Positions 19,977-31,600 of a stretch of DNA of 64,000 nucleotides are shown here, in pieces. The stretch's first letter is position 1; the number at the start of each line of letters is the position of its first letter. The notes beneath the pieces were generated by a model. That model saw nothing but the letters and a program-made list of their open reading frames with translations. It made no database searches and was not told the DNA's origin. The DNA is from Vanrija pseudolonga (lineage: Eukaryota > Basidiomycota > Tremellomycetes > Trichosporonales > Trichosporonaceae), in NCBI RefSeq assembly GCF_020906515.1, contig NC_085851.1, positions 4,030,001-4,094,000 on the forward strand. Reading direction: 5' to 3'. A program made the position numbers and the translations under genes.

Positions 19977-20741
19977 GCTCTGTTTGTAGCCACCCACCCT
20001 CCATTCCCTCCCTCCCCACGGACAATGCATTTTTCGCGGCGGGCGCTGTAGCAGTAGCTCCGCATCCTCGCACATGCGCACATGCACGCACCCCACCATG
20101 CATTCACATTGAATTTTAGGCAGCATCGCCACGCGCAGTTGTTTACGTTACGCCAACACTTTGCCAAGCCAGGAAACGGCGTGAGTGATTTCTCTTGGCG
20201 CGGGCAGCTTGGCCGAGGAGATGTGCCTTTCCCCTGTGCAGATTCTCACGTTTGCCGCAACCGCACGACCAGAACTTCTAGATGGCTGCGAATCGTGTGG
20301 GTTGGGATCTGATGCATGCTGCTGGGAACCGAGGAGGCTATCTCTGCTCAGATGCCATGCCATCCGCAGTTTGTGGTGGGGAGTGCGTTTGCCGGCGGGA
20401 GAGAGAGCCATCATGGCACAGGGGTGCCGGCTACTTCGATGTGACTGCGGAGAATGCCACAGTCATCACGCTCACGCATGCCAAGCGGGCCCAGTGCCAG
20501 TCCATTCCTTGCTAGAGCATTGGGCGTGATCGAGCACGGCGAGTGCCACTCTGAGTAGTGCAGCGTTGTCGCGCGACTAGGCTCTCCTTCACCACGCGAC
20601 TGCCCCCGGCGGGCGCCGTGTGGCGGTCGGCTGGTCCCGGGCCGGGATACGCCGGTGCCAAGCAGAGCAGATCTTACAACAGGCAGGCTCAACTACAACA
20701 TGTATGCTCCCTTCTCCTCGACTCCCCTCTCTCGGACACGC
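19977..20741. other. Intergenic region between convergent genes
   Basis: About 0.76 kb between the Mag-type gene and the convergent SNG copy 4. No gene, RNA or repeat was recognised. Confidence 0.5.
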
Positions 20742-21410
20742 CTACTTCTTATGCAGCACCTCGAATGCCTGGCCGGCAAGCCACGCGAACAGGCTGAGCT
20801 CGTGATCGACGTCCTCGCGCACCGTGGCGCCGTCGGCACGCGTCCCGAACGTGCGCGAGGTCATGACGCTCGCGTCGTCGCGCGCATCGCACTGGAACGT
20901 GCGGCGGCCGTTACTGAGGAACACGGGCACGTCGAGGGCGGCCGAGAGCGCGATGCCGCGCGCGACGAGGGCGAGGGCCGCGTGGCCCCGCTCGTAGGGA
21001 AACACTGCCTGCCCAGAGGTACGGAACGTGAACTCGCCTTCTGTGCCGACGGTGAAGGGCAGCGGGCCGTGGGGCGTCTTGACGAGCGCCCAGGCGTCGA
21101 GGTAGTCGAGCTCGGCGTCGCTGATGTCCTCGACAAGTGCACAGCTCGCAATCTCGTCCTCGCCGTCGCCGCTATCGCACGTGATGGCCCAGGTGAGCGG
21201 CGTGGGCAGTTTTGTCGACGCCGGCTGGAACCCGCGCCGCAGCCACGGCGAACAGTCGAGGTGCTCGCGCACCTCGTCGAGCGCCAGGAACTCGGACAGC
21301 GTCGTCGGGTCCTGGATGTGCCGCGCGTCCTCGACCACCGAGGTGAGGATGTTGCAGTGCGGCGGGGAGGCGAGGGGCAGCGTGATGCGGCGGGTGCGCG
21401 TGTGGGTCAT
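20742..21410 (-). CDS. SNG-motif family protein, copy 4
   Basis: A single minus-strand exon gives 222 aa from the ATG at 21410. This start is preferred over a farther upstream one because it directly precedes a basic TRTRR N-terminus and lies about 55 bp from a TATA-like element near 21470. The blocks follow family order: DARHIQDPTTLSEFLALDEV, the strand EDISDAELDYLDAWALV, ALDVPVFLSNGRRTFQCD and SRTFGTRADGATVRED. It is the smallest copy, made of little more than the shared domain, so it gives the best outline of that domain: about 190 residues with no TM segment. The function is unknown. Confidence 0.8.
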   Translation of the reverse strand: MTHTRTRRITLPLASPPHCNILTSVVEDARHIQDPTTLSEFLALDEVREHLDCSPWLRRGFQPASTKLPTPLTWAITCDSGDGEDEIASCALVEDISDAELDYLDAWALVKTPHGPLPFTVGTEGEFTFRTSGQAVFPYERGHAALALVARGIALSAALDVPVFLSNGRRTFQCDARDDASVMTSRTFGTRADGATVREDVDHELSLFAWLAGQAFEVLHKK

Positions 21411-21743
21411 GGTGAGGCGAGAGGTGGGGCTAGGGCAAGTGAGATTGTCCTCGGATATCAAGCAGCTATAACCACCCACCTACCCCTCCCCTCTCGTCGG
21501 CATGGCACGGACGCTGGCAGGCAGGCGGTGGCAAGAAGCGGGCGTTGGTGCGCGGGTGCTCGCGGCGCCCGCCAAGCCCCGACACATGCGGGATCGGCCG
21601 AGCGGCGTCGTGCGTCGGTGGCGCTCGGTGGCGGTTCAACCCTCGGCGCCACGGCGAGGCGTCGTCGGCGATGCTCGGGCGGCGGTCGGCGGTGCGAGCG
21701 ACGTGACGTGCGGTGTAACGCGTCGGTCGTCGGTGGCTACTCG
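21411..21743. other. Intergenic region between SNG copies 4 and 5
   Basis: It holds the promoter of copy 4 and the 3' end of copy 5 (both minus strand). No further gene is seen. Confidence 0.5.
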
Positions 21744-22541
21744 CTACTCGACCTCGGCGCCCTGGTTGACGACCTCGACCGCGGCGTCGAGCAGCGCCGT
21801 GAAGAGCTTGACGTGGGCGCCGGGCCGGACCACCTCTCCGCCCGCACGCCACCCAATAGACCGATCAAACATTGGCCCAGGGGTCTGGTCGGCGCCGTCG
21901 CCGAACACGAACGCGTACCCGCGCAGGCCGGACACGCGCACGTGCCGCTCGCCATTCGACACGAAGAGAACGCACGAGTGGGCTGCGGCGGTCGCCAGGC
22001 TCCGCGCCACCAGGTCAAGCAGGTAGTTTGTCGTGCGCTCCCCGCGCACCTCGTACGCGTGCGGGCCGTCAGCGGTGGCGGCGGTCACGTCGACGCCGGG
22101 GACGAGCGGGTACAGCGCGTCGAGGGCGTCGAACTCGTCGTCGGTGAGGAGGACGTCGACGAGGGCGGCGGAGAGCACGAGCGGGTCGGGGGCGGTGTCG
22201 GCTTCGTCGACCGGCGACACGGGGGAGGAGCCAGAGCCGGGGCTGGCGAGCCCGCCCGGCGCAACTATGGCGTGGGTGAGCCGCCACGCCGCGGCCTCGG
22301 GCGCGGCGCGCAGCTCTTCCCCGGGGCGCAGGTCGGGCGTCGGGAACGCGACGGTGTGCCAGCACGTGTACGCCGCGCTCGGGGGCAGCTTTGCGCGCGA
22401 GCGCAGTGTTGCCAGCGCGTGTCGCAGCTTCTTGGGGTCGTCGGGGCGCGAGAGGAGCGAGTGCGCGACCAGGTGTGGCGTGCAGCTTGGCTTGCGGGGT
22501 CGGCTCGGGCGGGGCTTGGGCTTGGGTTTGCGCGGCGGCAT
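21744..22541 (-). CDS. SNG-motif family protein, copy 5
   Basis: A single minus-strand exon gives 265 aa from the ATG at 22541. The N-terminus is Lys/Pro-rich (PPRKPKPKPRPSRPRKP), which could bind nucleic acid or act as a nuclear signal. The domain then shows HSLLSRPDDPKKLRHALATL and LLTDDEFDALDALYPLVPGV. It ends with AAHSCVLFVSNGERHVRV and YAFVFGDGAD. The FG-x-RADG block is degenerate here. It is transcribed divergently from the prenyltransferase gene that follows. The function is unknown. Confidence 0.78.
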   Translation of the reverse strand: MPPRKPKPKPRPSRPRKPSCTPHLVAHSLLSRPDDPKKLRHALATLRSRAKLPPSAAYTCWHTVAFPTPDLRPGEELRAAPEAAAWRLTHAIVAPGGLASPGSGSSPVSPVDEADTAPDPLVLSAALVDVLLTDDEFDALDALYPLVPGVDVTAATADGPHAYEVRGERTTNYLLDLVARSLATAAAHSCVLFVSNGERHVRVSGLRGYAFVFGDGADQTPGPMFDRSIGWRAGGEVVRPGAHVKLFTALLDAAVEVVNQGAEVE

Positions 22542-23187
22542 GTCGTGGTGGTGGTGGTGTTGAAGCAATCAAGCAAGGAGACAGACAGCCGTTGAGACGA
22601 AGACTCAAGTCGGTCAGTCAGTCCCACACTGCGCCGTGGCCGCCGCCGCACTGGCCCCTGCCCGGGCCGAGCGCACCGCGTGTCACCGAGAATCAGTATG
22701 AGAGTGTGGGGCAGCAGTAGTTGGAGTCGTGCGCTGTGCAGCAGCAGCGTGGGGTGCCATGTGGGCGTTGGCGCGGGTCAGCGTCGTATTGTTCGACCGA
22801 AGCTGCCAAGGGGGGATGAGATCATTGTTCGGGACGAGCGACGAGGTGGAAGGATGCGCGCGCGGTGAGCGGCGCGAGACGGCGTGCCAGGCTGTAGCGG
22901 GAGCGAGGTGCATGGTGTCTGTCGGCGCTGCTCGACGCCGAGAAGCGATATGTACAGTTGCCAGATGCTTGCTGCTCGCTGATCGCCGCGCCGCCAGCTT
23001 CGGCGTCGGCGTCATGTTCGGTACGGCACGGAGATCCACCGCTCTCCGCCCCGCCCGTGCGTCACTCTTGTCGTTCATTGTTCTCCTCCTCGACGACGAC
23101 GAGCAGCAACGCAGCATTGTACTCTGCTCGTCGTCCTTTCTCTTGCCATCTCGTCGTGTCTTCATCACTCAGCGAGAGCAGAACAGA
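22542..23187. other. Divergent promoter region between SNG copy 5 and the prenyltransferase gene
   Basis: No gene is seen. CT-rich stretches and GAC/CGT triplet runs occur near 23080-23180, just before the prenyltransferase start. Confidence 0.5.
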
Positions 23188-24745
23188 ATGGTGAGTACGG
23201 CGAGGGCGGCGAGCGAGTGTCATGCTGATCCAACCTCCTCGCTCGTATCGTCACGGCATCATCTCCAACTCACACCGCGACTGGCCGTCACGACGACGCT
23301 CCTGCCTTTACCTGTCGCCACCCCACCACATCGCACCCTACGCCGCTCGCTCCGCTCGCGTCGCGCAGACCTACATCCCCCTCGGCGAGCGCCCAGAATG
23401 GGCAGACGTGACGCCCATCCCGCAGGCCGACGCGCCGAACGCGCTCGTGCCGATCATGTACACGCAGGAGTGTGAGTGCGGAGGCGGGCGGGCGCTAGCC
23501 CGGCAGCGTCCAGTACCTCACCCCCAAGCCCTGCTCACTCCCACCCCCACCCCCCAGACAAAGATGCAAGCGACTACTTCCGCGCCGTCGTCGCCTCGGG
23601 CGAGAAGTCGCCCCGCGTCCTCGACCTCACGCGGACGCTGCTTTCGTTGAACGCGGCGCACTACACGGTGTGGTGAGTAGCGCCGGGAGGCACGCCGCAG
23701 CAGGCAGATGACGGCTAATGCACCCCCCCGCAGGCAGTACCGCTTCCAGACGGTCCTCGCGCTCGGCGACGACGCGGTGGCCGCTGAACTCAAGTTTCTC
23801 GACGAGTACGCGGTTCAGAATCTCAAGTCGTACCAGGTTTGGTGAGTCGTGGCGCGGCGCGGCCCGGCGATGTCAGGCTCCAGGCAAGCGATGCCTAAGG
23901 AGACTGCCGCCTCACTCCGTGCCCCCATACCCTCCCTCGCTCGCGCGCTGACGCGCGCTCGCTCACGAAGGCACCACCGCCTCTCCCTCATCTCGCACGC
24001 CTCCCCCGCCGACCCGCGCCCCGAGATCGAGTTCGTACACGCAACCTTCATCCCCGAGCCGAAAAACTACCACACATGGACATACATCCACTGGCTGTAC
24101 TCGCATTTCTCCGACCTGGGCCGCATCTCCCCGCAGCAGTGGGACGACGAGCTCGACTGGTGCGAGGGCCTCATTGCGGCCGATGGGCGGAATAACTCGG
24201 CGTGGGGGTGGCGCTGGTTCTTGCGCGTTGCGCGGCCGGGGGCTGTTGGGTTGGAGAATGACGGGAGGGAGGAGATCGAGTAAGTTGGCTTGGGGGATGA
24301 GTTAGCGGAGCGAAGGTCGCAGTGCCGCCGGCACTCCGCTCGCCAGCTCGCGCTACGCGCTCGCTGACGCTCGCACAGATACGCCCTCACCGAGATCCAC
24401 CGCATCCCGCACAACGCCTCGGCGTGGAACTACCTGCGGGGCATAATCCGCGCGGTCAACGCGCCGCGCGACACGATCCTGCCAGCCCTCACGCCGTATC
24501 TCGCCGGCGCGGCCGTGCCCGTCCCCGCCGCAAAGCTGGACCTGGGCTACCCTACCCGCGAGGGACCGCTGAGCGTCGACACGCCGCTGCCTGTCCCGCT
24601 CGCTCTCGAGTTTCTGGCTGATACGCTCGCCGAGGGCGGGCAGCTGGCGGACGCGAGTGCTGTCTTTGGGCAGTTGGCGAGCGAGGTGGATCGGATGCGG
24701 GCTGCGTATTGGGAGCATCGGCGGAGCCAGTGCGTCAACGCATAG
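23188..24745 (+). CDS. RAM2: Protein farnesyltransferase/geranylgeranyltransferase type I subunit alpha
   Basis: Six exons (23188-23190, 23369-23471, 23558-23672, 23734-23841, 23971-24279, 24379-24745) give 334 aa, the usual family length. The alpha subunit pairs with a beta subunit to attach farnesyl or geranylgeranyl groups to CaaX proteins such as Ras and Rho. The N-terminus has [18 protein letters not shown], typical of RAM2/FNTA rather than of the Rab enzyme. Five PPTA repeats are visible: [45 protein letters not shown] and [11 protein letters not shown]. The first coding exon appears to be the ATG alone, followed by a 178-nt intron. No other ATG joins the [10 protein letters not shown] frame. 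Introns 3-5 split Trp or Glu codons at phase 2. Confidence 0.9.
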
Positions 24746-24906
24746 TGAGCGCGGCGTGAGCGCGCAGCGCGAGACGCCGAGCTCGAGGGCGGCGATGAGC
24801 TTGGCGTGCGTGGCGGCGCGGAGGCGTGGCTGAGCCACGCGAGATGGCCTCTAGGCAGGGCAGCAGCAGTAGTAGTGCTATTGACAGCAGCAGCATGCAT
24901 CGTAGT

Positions 24907-25656
24907 CTAGTTCGTGCCGTCGTCGTCGCCGACCTCGGCGTCGTTGCCCCCCTTCTCGCGCTTCTCCATCTCCTCCGCCTCGGCCGTCGCCACACCTCGC
25001 TCAGCCAACAACCGGTCCCTCGCGCGCGTGAGCGCCAACCCCATCCTGCAGCGTCAGCACCTCCCCACCTAGCAGACATACCGATTAGTCCCCCACCTCT
25101 CCCGATTCTCCAGCGCCCGTTCCCGTCCATAACCTATCCCCCAGATCCTGTTCCGGGGACTAGCCTCAACCAGCGTCCCCTTCGTCTTCCTAAGCACCTC
25201 CCAAAGCCCTGCACACTGGCCAAACTTGCAATAGTTGCCCGTCTCAACCACCTCGTCCGCGACCTCATCCCACCGCGCGCGATCGAAACCAGGCAGTGCC
25301 CGGCCCAAAGCCTTCGCCTCGCGCGGCGTCTCGGCCGCGACGACCGCGTCCGCCTGCGCCGGGTCGAAGACGAGCGCCTTGCGGAACATCATGTAGTGTT
25401 TTGCCGTCTTGAAGTGCCGCCCGGGATACTGCGGATCGTGGAAGGGCTGGGAGGGGGCGTGCCATTGGCTTAGGGGCGCTAGCGGGCCGCTCGCCCAGCC
25501 GTAGAAGAATGTATAGGCTTCGTCGTCGGCCGCGGGTGTGGGGTTGGACGCGGGCGCGGATTTGCGGTTGGGCTTGGGTTTGGACGGCGACGCACGGGGA
25601 GGGGGTTTGGGAGCGGCGGCACCGCCGTGCTTGCTTGCGCTGCGTGTTACTGGCAT
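24907..25656 (-). CDS. NADAR-domain protein (YbiA-like, DUF1768) with substituted catalytic Glu
   Basis: Exons 25656-25082 and 25045-24907 (phase-2 intron) give 237 aa. A Lys/Pro-rich tail (1-45) precedes a NADAR domain at about 48-205. Its landmarks are YTFFYGWASGPLAPLSQWH, FKTAKHYMMFRKAL, EAKALGRALPGFD, GNYCKFGQCAGLWEVLRKT and RNRIWGIGYG. NADAR proteins are N-glycosidases acting on ADP-ribose-related or riboflavin-pathway compounds. The family normally has Glu before HYMM; this copy has Lys (K86, codon AAA at 25401-25399), so activity is doubtful. The C-terminal exon adds an acidic/basic helix. It is convergent with the prenyltransferase gene, ending 160 bp away. Confidence 0.85.
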
Positions 25657-26001
25657 TCTGGCGCTGAACAGTGTCAGATGGTGAGACGTGTTGTTGTTGC
25701 TGGCCCCCAAGTCATCAGTGCAGTCACTTGCCCGTCGGAACCGGCTAACCCTCTTCCGAGTCAAGAGTGGCACTTGGCACCCGACTCGACCACTTTGCCG
25801 ACTCCAGCCAACCCCGCTACCTGCCCTCGCCCCCACACCTCCGCACCTCCCGCCTCGCTCGCCTCGCTGCGCTCGGCTTCACTAGGCTTCGACACACTCT
25901 AGATACATGCAAATGCTTAAATGAAACAGTGGCCAGACGGCATGCAATGGAACAACGATGGGGGAGGAGAACAGGTGGGGAAATTTTGGCGGACATGGCG
26001 C
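25657..26001. other. Intergenic region between NADAR and arrestin-like genes
   Basis: Promoter of the NADAR gene and 3' end of the arrestin-like gene (both minus strand). Nothing else is seen. Confidence 0.5.
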
Positions 26002-28658
26002 CTACGACGAGTAGCCAAACGGCGGGGCCGTCCGCATCAGAGAAAAGACACTGCCCGACGTCGACGGACGCTTGGACGGCGCCCGCGAGTCGGAGAATGC
26101 CTGGGGGTGGGGGTACTCCTGCGTCGGCGTCTTGTTCGCGTCGTGCGAGATGGCGCCCATGTCGTGCGAGATGGCACCGGACAGGGGCGGTGGGGGCGGA
26201 GCACGCGCCATGCCAGAGGCAGAGTACGCACTGAAAGACGGCGCGGTACGCGGCCTTCGGCTCGACGGCGGGCGGTAGTCCTCAGGCAGAGCGGGAAGGC
26301 CGAAACCCAGCGCGTCAAGCGACGGCAGCGGCGCGCGGGTCTTGGGCCGCTGCGGTGTGGCGGCAGCGCCAAGACGGGGACGGTTGCGCAACGGCTGCTC
26401 CTCGTCGTCACTCGTCGTCGATGAAATGCGCCGCCCGCCAATAGCCGTCCTTGCGTGACGGTACTGCGAGTTGGAAGACGAAGACGACGACGAGTCGTGC
26501 GGCGACTCGTGCCACGAAGACGACGACGACTCGTCGTGCCCCTGCTCCGAGTCGAGGATTTCCATCGGGACAGGGAGTAACGGCGCGGTGGGAGAGTGGG
26601 GCGACCCAGTGTACTCGTGGGCCGCAAACCTTTGGGGCGACGCAGGCGAGGGGTAGAGCTCGGACGGGAAGATGGACTGGAGGGACGGGAGCTGGATGCC
26701 GCCGCCGCTGCCGCCGCGAGATGACGACACAGTCGACGCGGGGGATACCGGCATGGCGTCGGGCGCCGGTACAAACTGGATGGTCGAGTGCGGGTTCCGG
26801 ATGTGGTCGCCGTCGCCGTCGTGGCGTAACAGTATGGGTCTCAACGCCACGGGCGGCGTGCTGTCGGGCGGCGACGCGCTTGGCGACGCCATCCGCCCAT
26901 TCTTGTCGAGCGGTAACGACGCCCGCGAAATGGACGCAATGTGCTCGGAAGAAATGTCCACGTCTCCAGCCTGCAGATACAGCTGGCTGCTGCTCTTGCC
27001 GGTGCGCCTGGCTGGCTTGAGGTGGGCGCGTGATGAAGTACGGGCTTCGGCCAGCGCGGCGCGAGCCTCCTCCCGGGTCGCCTTTGCCTGTGCTGCCCTT
27101 GCTCTGTCCTCTTCGGGAACGCCGACAATTGTGAGAGCAACGGGAGCTGACACGGTCTCCTTTGGCGAGCTGCCTCTCTTGGTCTTGACCCACACCTTGG
27201 TGTAGAGGCTGAACGAGATTCGCGCCAGCGGCGTGCTTCCCGACTCGCCAATGTCCCAGGCCCCTCCGTTCGGAAGGCGGCGCGGCAGCGCAATGTTGCC
27301 AACAGCCCAGTACGAGCCGCTCTCGCCCCGGCTGGTCAGTTCGCACTCGGAAACGCCAACCTTGTGGATCTCGACCTTTGGTGGGCGGCGGGTGGACGTG
27401 GTAAAGGTGGTCGAGGCGACGGACGCGCGGGTCGTGTAGCTCTCCAAGTCCTGAGTGGAGATGAGGTTGCCACTGCTCGCACTGGCAGCGGCGTTCAAGC
27501 GCCGTGGGGAGGAACTGCGGTTGAACAGGTTGGAGATGTGCGACCTATGCGTTGTTGGCGGCGCGATACTACCCGTGTCGTCGTCGTCGGGTGATGGTCC
27601 GCGTGATCCCGAGGTACCTCGGTCGAGGGTGTAGACCTCGAGGCGGCGCTCGAGGATCACTTGGACCTTGCGCACCGAGGTGGACGGGTCGGCCACGCGC
27701 ACCGCAAATGCAAGAGGTACATTGTCGCCAGGGCCAAAGGCACTTGTTGGCGGAGCAAGGAAGACGTGCGAGGTCGACGCCAGGTCCTTGCCGGACGTCG
27801 CAATGCCGCCAGTGGGGAACGGGGTGGCGGCGGGGGGTGGGGTGCGGTGGTTGTACAGGTTGAGGGTGAAGCGGCGGCTGATGCCCTCGCCGACATACTT
27901 GATGGGCTTGTGCTCGATTAAAATCTCGAGCCGCCATTGTGCCCTCCACTCGCGCAGGAGCTGGGTGCTCTTTGTCAAGTCGGCGGCCTCGGGCGGGATG
28001 GATATTCTAAAGTCAATGTCCCAGTCCTCTGTGATCAATGATTCGACTTGGCCAGGGGGTGGTTGCCAAACATATCTCCGCTTCTCCCACAGGATGTGTT
28101 CGCCAGCGGAAGATCTGATGGTTCCAGGGTCTTTTGTTTCGTAGCATGTTGCGGCGACTTGTATTGATCGGATTGGGAGCGACTTGACCTCGGCAGGCAG
28201 CTTCATGTGCAGGGTGCCAGCAATGATGACCGGTGTGACGCCAAAGAAGCCTGCGGGGTGGGTGTGAGCGGGGTGTGCTGAGATTTACGGGGTGCGATGT
28301 GCGTTGTGCCATTCCAATGCACGCGCTCCACGTGGGGAAGGGGGTCAAATGTGATGCGCGTGCGTGCTTGGCATACGTGCGTTTCGTGCTGCGTGCGTTG
28401 CGATGCAGCGCGTGCACGCACTGCATGCGGCGTCGCCAGCAGTAGCAATAAACAAGAGAGGTAAACCGGCCGGCGACGCGAGACGCCGCCGCCGCCGCCT
28501 CCACCCTTTACTTCGACCTTTGTCCTTCTTCGTCGCCGCGCCTCACGCCGCGCCTCTTACCACCTTCCCTGTACGCCACTACGCGGTCACTCACCTGAAT
28601 GAGGAAACACTCTGGCAGTGTTGCTGTGCTTTGACTGAACCACAATATCCAGGACCAT
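26002..28658 (-). CDS. Arrestin-like protein with long disordered tail
   Basis: Exons 28658-28595 and 28250-26002 (phase-1 intron of 344 nt, unusually long here) give 770 aa. The N-terminal part reads as an arrestin N-lobe: a first strand MVLDIVVQSKHSNTARVF, then GFFGVTPVIIAGTLHMKLP and IQVAATCYETK. Later strands (PLAFAVRVADPSTSVRKVQV, ISFSLYTKVWVKTKRG) suit an arrestin C-lobe. From about residue 370 the protein is Ser/Pro-rich and disordered, with Ser-runs and acidic clusters that could be phosphorylated. Fungal alpha-arrestins recruit ubiquitin ligases to membrane transporters. No PPxY motif was seen, so the ligase link is unproven. Transcription starts beside a 4.2 kb gene-free region. Confidence 0.75.
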
Positions 28659-31600
28659 GCTGTCGGGCGTTGCGTGGTGGTCGACGCGTTCGCGGGTGGC
28701 GTGGTGCTGCTAAGGCTAAGGCTCAAAGTTGTCGAGCAAAGAGTCACCGAGGAGACATGAGATGGTTTGGGTGAGGGGTAGTATTGTTGCGATGGGCGGC
28801 AAACAAGGGAGGGGGGCAAGGGCGACGCGGTGTGATGTGGTGGTGGTTTATAGCGAAGGCTGGGCACGCGCTATTTAAGGTGCTCCGTTGTTGCAAAGTG
28901 ATCGTCAGCCAGCCAGAGGCCAGACCAGAACGGACGGGTCGATTGTCTAGTGTCCAAAGTGGGCAAACGGCGCGATGAGGTAACGGGTATTCGTTGGATC
29001 CGGACTCGTCGTGTGCGGACACGAGCTAGTGCCAAGTAGTAGCGTAGCTTGTGCGGGTTGAACAACAACAAGGTCAAAAGTTGCGACGGAGAAGACGACG
29101 TCGGCGTGGGGTGTAGGTGTGGTATGATGGGTGGTGGTGGTGGGGGGCGTAGTTTGGCCGAGGGGTCTGGGTCTAGCGTCGATGATATACGCGTTGGTCA
29201 CGTCGAGGGGGCGAGGGAGAGTCGAGTCGAGGCGAGACTAGTGTTGTAGTCAAGGTCGAGCGAGAGGGGGACAAGTGGGGTCTGTTGGTCGTTGCGAGGT
29301 ATGCGGCCCGTTGGCGCGCGCTTGATGATATATGATGCAATGGGAGAGGGGAGGGGGGAGCCTAGCAGGAGCCTTGAAGCGAGTAGCGTTGATGAAAGAG
29401 GGCGTGGTTTCGTTTCAACCTAGTGTGTGTGTGTCGCAGCAGTAGTAGTAATAGGTCGTTGTCGTCTCCGTCGTCGACGACGTCAACCAACGACAATGGG
29501 TTGTCACTGGATCGATTTACGCGCAAGTAGGTTGAAATGGGTCATGCGTCGGTCGTCGTGGTCGTGGTGGTCGTCGTCTGGCAGCAGTGCCGTTGCTGGT
29601 GCGCCAATGGTGCCAAACCCAAAATACGCACCAAACACACCCAGTTGGGATGGGATGCGAGGGGCATGGGCGAGGAACAGGTCGGCAGAGGGGCAAGATG
29701 AGGAGGCGAGGGGACGAGGAAAAAAAACAAGGTTGGACTAGTGACGAAGCGAGCGGCGGCGAGGAAGGAGGAAGGCGGCGGCGGCAGCACCAGCTACTAC
29801 AGTGGGACCTGGAACGCAAAATGTAACAGCATCGCGTCAAAGGAATGGGTAGACTGGGTCAACTGGGGGAGGGGGGAGGGGGAGACATTCCGGGGAGGAG
29901 ACGAGGAGGGGAGGACCGCGAGGGCACACACGGCACGGCACGCGATGGGCACTGCGGCGGCACACGGTAGCACACTCGGGTCGGCGACGGCGTCGGCGCT
30001 GTCTGGCACTGTCGCTCTACAAGCATCCGACGTGTCGCAAGGTACGAAAAACACGGCACGATATGAGGGGCAGAGGGGGGGAGGCGAGGAAGGAAGGAGC
30101 GACGAGGCAGCGACGCAACGAGAGGGGCGACACACAAAGGGCCGACACGAGACGCGTGCCTTGATAGTAGAGTAAGGCACCAGGGACGGGCGATGGCGAG
30201 GGGGGCAAGGCAACGAGGCAGGCCCCCGAGGCAAGGTGCCCCCCCCCCCTGGCTGACAATATTCAGGCGGCGGCGACAGCAACCAGCAACCACGCGGTGG
30301 GTGAAAAAAAAAAGTGACGACGACGGCGGCGGCGGGGGGCTGAGGAAGGAAGGCAGGAGCCAGCATCTCGACGACTAGATTAGGCTCGGCCGGGCGTCGT
30401 CGAGGAAGAAGGACGCTGCAATGGCACGCACGCACACTGCTCGTCGCCCTGCGCCTTCCTTGCCTTGCCCCGCCCCCGCTGGATTCATGCAGCATGCAGC
30501 ATGCAGCCCAACAAGGCTCCGCAGCAGCACCCACCCACACGCTAGCCATTTGACGCCAGTACCCATGCATTGGTGTGATGCCATGCGCTGCCATGCGCGC
30601 CAATGCGCCATTTGCGCAGCAGCTAGCGGTGACTAGGCTCGATTCGTCGCGTTTGCGGGAGGGGAGGGGCAAGGGGGCGACGACTGGGCGTGATAATTGA
30701 GGTTCCAGGAACCAGCCCGTCGTGGACTGGCTGGCTGCCTGGGCCAGTTGCTGCATTTTGATTATGGTCATGATGATGCAAAACCCGGCAAGCAAGGCAA
30801 GTCAGCCAGCACCGAGCTAACAAACTGGGCAAAGTGGCTGCAGTGCGGACCTGGACAGCCAGCAGGCAGGCTGCTTGCTGCCTGAAATGCTGGGCCTGAA
30901 TGACCCGCGCAGAGTGACCCACGACACGAGGCACCCACCCACCCAGGCCACCCACCCACGCACCCACCCGCCCGCCGTGGCATCACCCAACTCGAGCTTA
31001 GCGTGAGCTTAATCTCTGAGGCGGCGGGAGTAGCGAGCCGGCAACCAACCAACCAACCAACCAACCAGCTCGGAGCGAGTCGACAACCAACACCACATGC
31101 ATCAGCGGCATTCTCGGAGCCCGCGCGCGCGCCCAACGCCGCTCCACGCCGCACCCGCTCCGCCCCGTCGGGCCGACGCCGCGCATTGATCATGACGATT
31201 GATTACAGTGCACAGCGTGGTGCACACCTCGCCTCGCACCAACCCGTACCAACCCGTGCCGTGTCGCCAGGCACCCCGCCAGCCAGCCAGCCAGGAGCAG
31301 GTACAGCCAGCCAGCCAGCCCAGCCAGCAACGAGGAGACACAAGGTTGTTCGGCTCGGCTGGTTGTCGGACCTGACCTGGCGGGCGGGGCGGGCACACCT
31401 CAGCCAGCCAGGCGACACCACCCTGGATGAGGCAACATCGTGACGAAGTGTGCTGCCTGGGAGTCGGGGGCAGTTTTATGCCGCGCTCTGCTGCCCTGCC
31501 TTGCCCATCGGACCAGCGCAAACAAGCAAGCACCATGCAAGCTGTCCGTCGGGTTGAAACAGTCGACACCAACTAGCCCCGGCACAACCACGGGCACATG

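Noticed and set aside
18501-20132. Long open frame on the minus strand across the Mag-type gene
   Set aside because: It is antisense to a well-conserved protein; Arg/Gly/Val-rich composition is what the complement of C-ending codons gives in GC-rich DNA.
20655-22595. 646-codon open frame on the plus strand over SNG copies 4 and 5
   Set aside because: It runs antisense to two family members that align with paralogues elsewhere; the composition is that of a codon shadow.
29797-30795. 332-codon minus-strand frame in the gene-free island
   Set aside because: Pro/Ser/Cys-rich, no domain, no paralogue, and overlapping homopolymer tracts; compositional only.
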